Positions 61,150 to 64,000 of a stretch of 64,000 nt of DNA are shown piece after piece (positions within the stretch are counted from its first letter, which is position 1; each line of letters starts with the position of its first letter). The notes beneath the pieces are model-generated. The model saw only the letters and a program-made list of their open reading frames with translations. It had not been told where the DNA came from and made no database searches. Position numbers and translations under genes: made by a program. The stretch spans positions 82,751,842 to 82,815,841 of the forward strand of contig CM037778.1 in the NCBI GenBank assembly GCA_021229015.1. The letters are read 5' to 3'. The DNA is from Solen grandis (Eukaryota; Mollusca; Bivalvia; Adapedonta; Solenidae).

Positions 61150-61228
61150 GCATTAGCTGGACGTCGCTATATGATTGAAATACTATCGAAGCGACGGTAA
61201 ACTCAAATACAACAACAACAACAACAAT
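61150..61228 (+). mobile_element. SINE family B, 3' end with (ACA)n tail
   Basis: attagctggacgtcgctata, tgaaatactatcgaagcgac, ggtaaactcaaat, then ACA repeats instead of the TCAAG tail. Confidence 0.75.
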
Positions 61229-61244
61229 TATGTGCATCAAATAT

Positions 61245-61474
61245 ATATAAATAAATAATAATAGAAATAATAATAATAAGTAATAATAATAATAATAGTA
61301 ATAAGAATAATAATAGAAATAATGATAATAATAGAAATAATAATAATAATAGAAATAATAATAATAATAGTAATAATAATAATAATAGTAATAATAATAA
61401 TAATAGAAATAATGATAATAATAGTAATAATAATAATAATAGTAATAATAATAATAATAGTAATAATAATAATA

Positions 61475-61513
<39 letters not shown>

Positions 61514-61562
61514 GTAATAATAATATTAATAGTAATTATAATAATAATAATAATAATAAAAC
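61245..61562. repeat. (AAT)n compound microsatellite with a periodic 15-16 bp superstructure
   Basis: Blocks of AAT units separated by a single agt or aga step (aatagtaataataataat, aatagaaataat) give a regular higher-order pattern. Open frames on both strands read as Ile/Thr-rich artefacts. Confidence 0.95.
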
Positions 61563-62049
61563 TTGACTGAGTTTTAGTATATATAAGATATTCAGTCATT
61601 TTATATTATATTTGGAGAGAGGGAAGAAAAGAAAATAATTTATTTCATGCAATTCTTGTCTGTTAAATGTGTGAGAAATTTCCATGCACAAAGCTGTAAT
61701 ATCGACCAGTGTTTAATCTATTAAAGACACTATACAATCATTATCGATCTACTTTGGTTGATGAGGCCTCCCTTCTCCCGTTATCTCTGCTTTTATTTTT
61801 AATGTCTGTTCATTTAGAACCTCGCGATGGCTGAATTTTACAACCTGCCCCTAATTACTACTACATCCAAGTTTCGTGTCTCACTATAAACATTTATTAC
61901 AAGCAGGAAAAGCAAATTTCCGATTTACAGGTTCTGAGACCTCGACGCAAAGTCCCCCATTAGCATCGAATTGCATTTTACGTTCCTTACCAAGTTCTGT
62001 GATTGGTTAAGATTTTTTTTATAAATGCCCCGTCCCCTTGCATCAAGAA

Positions 62050-62992
62050 CAAATACAGCTGAACCTGTATTAGCGGTCTCCTGTACTAAGCGGTCAATCT
62101 GGATTTAGCGGCTATTTTTAACTGTAGCATTTTCTTATATATTTAAACTTCGTTTAGCGAACACTTTCTCGTTCAGAGGAACAGATAAGAAATGGTTTCA
62201 ATTGAGTGATCACTCCCTGTATTTGTACTATTTGAGTGAAACCCTTTCTTATGAGTACTTTTTACTGTAAATATTTTAAATTTGAGTGAAGCTTTTTCTT
62301 ACTTAAAAAGGTGGCTTTATCTACAATACCTGAGAATGGTATTTTGGTTACTTGTGTGATGGTTTCCTAAAACTTGACTTTCTACTTCGAAGTGACATTT
62401 TGTTTTTCTCGCAGAAGGTAAAGATAGCAAGGTCTAATTCACGAGGCAAATGTGGCATAATTGAAAATTAAGCAATAGTCTTATTTATGAAAAAAGATAT
62501 ATATTCGCATGTTATATTTTTTTATTCTTTGCGTTGCATATAATTAATTTCTAAGCTGCATTAACGTCTTAACGTTTAAAAAAGATAACCCAACAAAGAT
62601 GATATTTGCATTTAGCCCAGTCCACTATTGATGGGCTGGGGTACTATCGACAACACGGTTAAGTCATCAAGGTGCGTCAGATGCTCTTGAAATTTTGACT
62701 GTACAAACGTCAAATGATCACTGGTTCTTGAATGCAATACACTTTAAAGCAGGCAGTGGCAATCAGCTGTTTGTTAAAACATCAACAGCAATGTAATTCG
62801 ATACACAAGGAATTAAAAAGAATTGAGTGAAGCCGTTTTTTCACGCGTAAATGGTACGCACAGAATTGTAATGTTTAGCGTATTGGTCCATTTTATTTGC
62901 GTAAAATACGCAGATACGCAGCTTATCTGTTCCTCTGATCGTTTCCTTGACTGACAGCTTAAGACCGCTTAAGACAGGTTTGACTGTATATA
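62050..62992 (+). mobile_element. M1 element split by a nested insertion
   Basis: The left half, 62053-62173 (ctgaacctgtattagcggtc ... cactttctcgtt), and the right half, from 62938 (tcgtttccttgactgac ... ggtttgactgta), are contiguous in the intact copy at 43656. Confidence 0.85.
62174..62937. mobile_element. hAT-like non-autonomous transposon nested in M1
   Basis: 764 bp with perfect 16-bp terminal inverted repeats, cagaggaacagataag at 62174-62189 and its reverse complement at 62922-62937. Subterminal ttgagtga words occur near 62204, 62234, 62284 and 62823. Flanking tcgtt occurs on both sides (one base offset on the right), a probable target duplication shorter than the usual 8 bp of hAT. 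No transposase ORF. Confidence 0.85.
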
Positions 62993-63334
62993 AGTATATA
63001 TCATCTTGTTTTATTGGCCCTCTTGCATATCGCCAATAAATGCTGAAATGTTGGTTTGAATGTACCAATATTAAAGGTTAACACTGTACTTTTCACGGCT
63101 ATAACAAATTTCATAATAAATGTCTTTGCAGACATCTCTAGCTATTGTATATTGGATATTTTTAGACATTTCAAGAAAAATATAATTTTAGACATCACTA
63201 GATTTTGTTAAGTGTAAGTGAAAGTCTACATAGATGTGTCGGCGTGTTCAATTGGCTTATTTTAATGTACTTCAATAGTTTTTAAAATCATTTCGAGATT
63301 CTGTGAACAGATCCATATAATGTTGCTTCACTGC

Positions 63335-63410
63335 GATGTCACTCTGCCGGTAGTTAGCATGATACCAAACCCAGTTACCTAACACTGGGCCGACCAGCTC
63401 AGAACTTCAT
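63335..63410 (-). mobile_element. SINE family A fragment
   Basis: Minus strand: gctggtcggcccagtgttag and aactgggtttggtatcatgc match the SINE A body. Confidence 0.6.
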
Positions 63411-64000
63411 TTCTCGAAAACAACACCAACAAAACATTACGTAACGTCTCGTTAGATGCATTATATATATAATATCATACCTTGTAGTATGCCGTGGCAA
63501 ATTCTGTTTTTGTATATAACATTGCGAATTAGCATTTATATAGATTTGGTGTAAGAAAAAAAAAACAAAGGCGACAGCATGACATCTTATTATCAGTTCT
63601 TTTTTAAATTCGCGAAATCCGATAACATTTCTAGGAACAGTCGTCTTCAATGAAATACTTCCGTCGCAAAACTAAATTAAAGACAACTTTTTAGATGTAT
63701 GATTCTGGAAATTCAATAGCGAGCATATTGTGCTAAATCCAATTAGCAGAAAACCGAGGTTTTTGTCATATAAATGACTTTGTCTATTAGAAAGCACGTC
63801 AATTCAAAATGGAAGAAATGTAATAGTGCCGGTTCTGCTAATGATTTTGCAAGAGACTCGTGTAGATATATTGAATTTGCAGTGGAACCAGTTCCTGCAG
63901 CGGTAGAAATAACACATGTAATAAGTGTCGGTAGAACTCAAACTGTGTTAATTTTAAATTCCTTGATAATTTAAGTGAACAAATTACAAAAGTGGGTGGG

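Larger units (their letters stand above)
34435..64000. other. Probable CELF intron upstream of the 49-nt exon
   Basis: About 29.5 kb without a recognisable exon on either strand. It holds the satellites, MITEs, SINEs and microsatellites listed separately. Stretches such as 45880-46240 are unique-looking and free of obvious repeats. Confidence 0.5.

Noticed and set aside
61237..61599. Ile/Thr-rich open frames on both strands
   Set aside because: Translation of an AAT/ATT microsatellite.

Overview
The window is eukaryotic nuclear DNA: AT-rich, gene-sparse, spliced (all introns seen are GT-AG) and crowded with short interspersed elements, small inverted-repeat transposons and satellites. The tRNA-headed SINEs, the long repeats ending in hairpins, and the exon content suggest a mollusc, most likely a bivalve. 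That assignment is inferred from repeat style; no search was run.

Layout. (1) 1-2290: most of a PIF/Harbinger DNA transposon. It has a two-exon DDE transposase on the minus strand with one frameshift, the possible 3' end of a convergent partner ORF at 1-126, and an array of CGTAA motifs spaced at the DNA helical pitch just upstream of the transposase. (2) 3766-19927: the 3' part of an SLC5-family sodium/solute symporter gene on the minus strand. Twelve exons can be placed exactly, with consistent reading phase throughout; the most upstream one is cut by a 100-N assembly gap at 19928-20027. About 470 codons are visible, and the N-terminal 130-150 residues are missing. (3) 20028-64000: a second contig with one clear coding exon, a 49-nt exon at 34386-34434 (minus) encoding MNRPIQVKPADSESRA, the linker before RRM2 of CELF/Bruno-type RNA-binding proteins. 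The rest looks like large CELF introns filled with repeats.

The two sides of the gap do not fit simply. The transporter's first exons are not seen to the right of the gap, and the next CELF exons are not seen between 34.4 kb and the gap. Either the transporter lies nested in a giant CELF intron with its first exons lost in the gap, or the gap joins two unrelated contigs.

Repeats: at least three SINE families; three recurring inverted-repeat element families (called M1, M2, M3 here); two or three long elements with internal tandem units and Helitron-like hairpin ends; a nested hAT-like insertion; large foldback palindromes; and four minisatellites (38, 51, 20 and 16 bp units). The 20-bp array contains a stretch of indels that looks like uncorrected sequencing error. 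The most unusual signals are the helically phased CGTAA array, the possible self-regulatory elements beside the CELF exon, and the foldback element at 39.8-40.3 kb.
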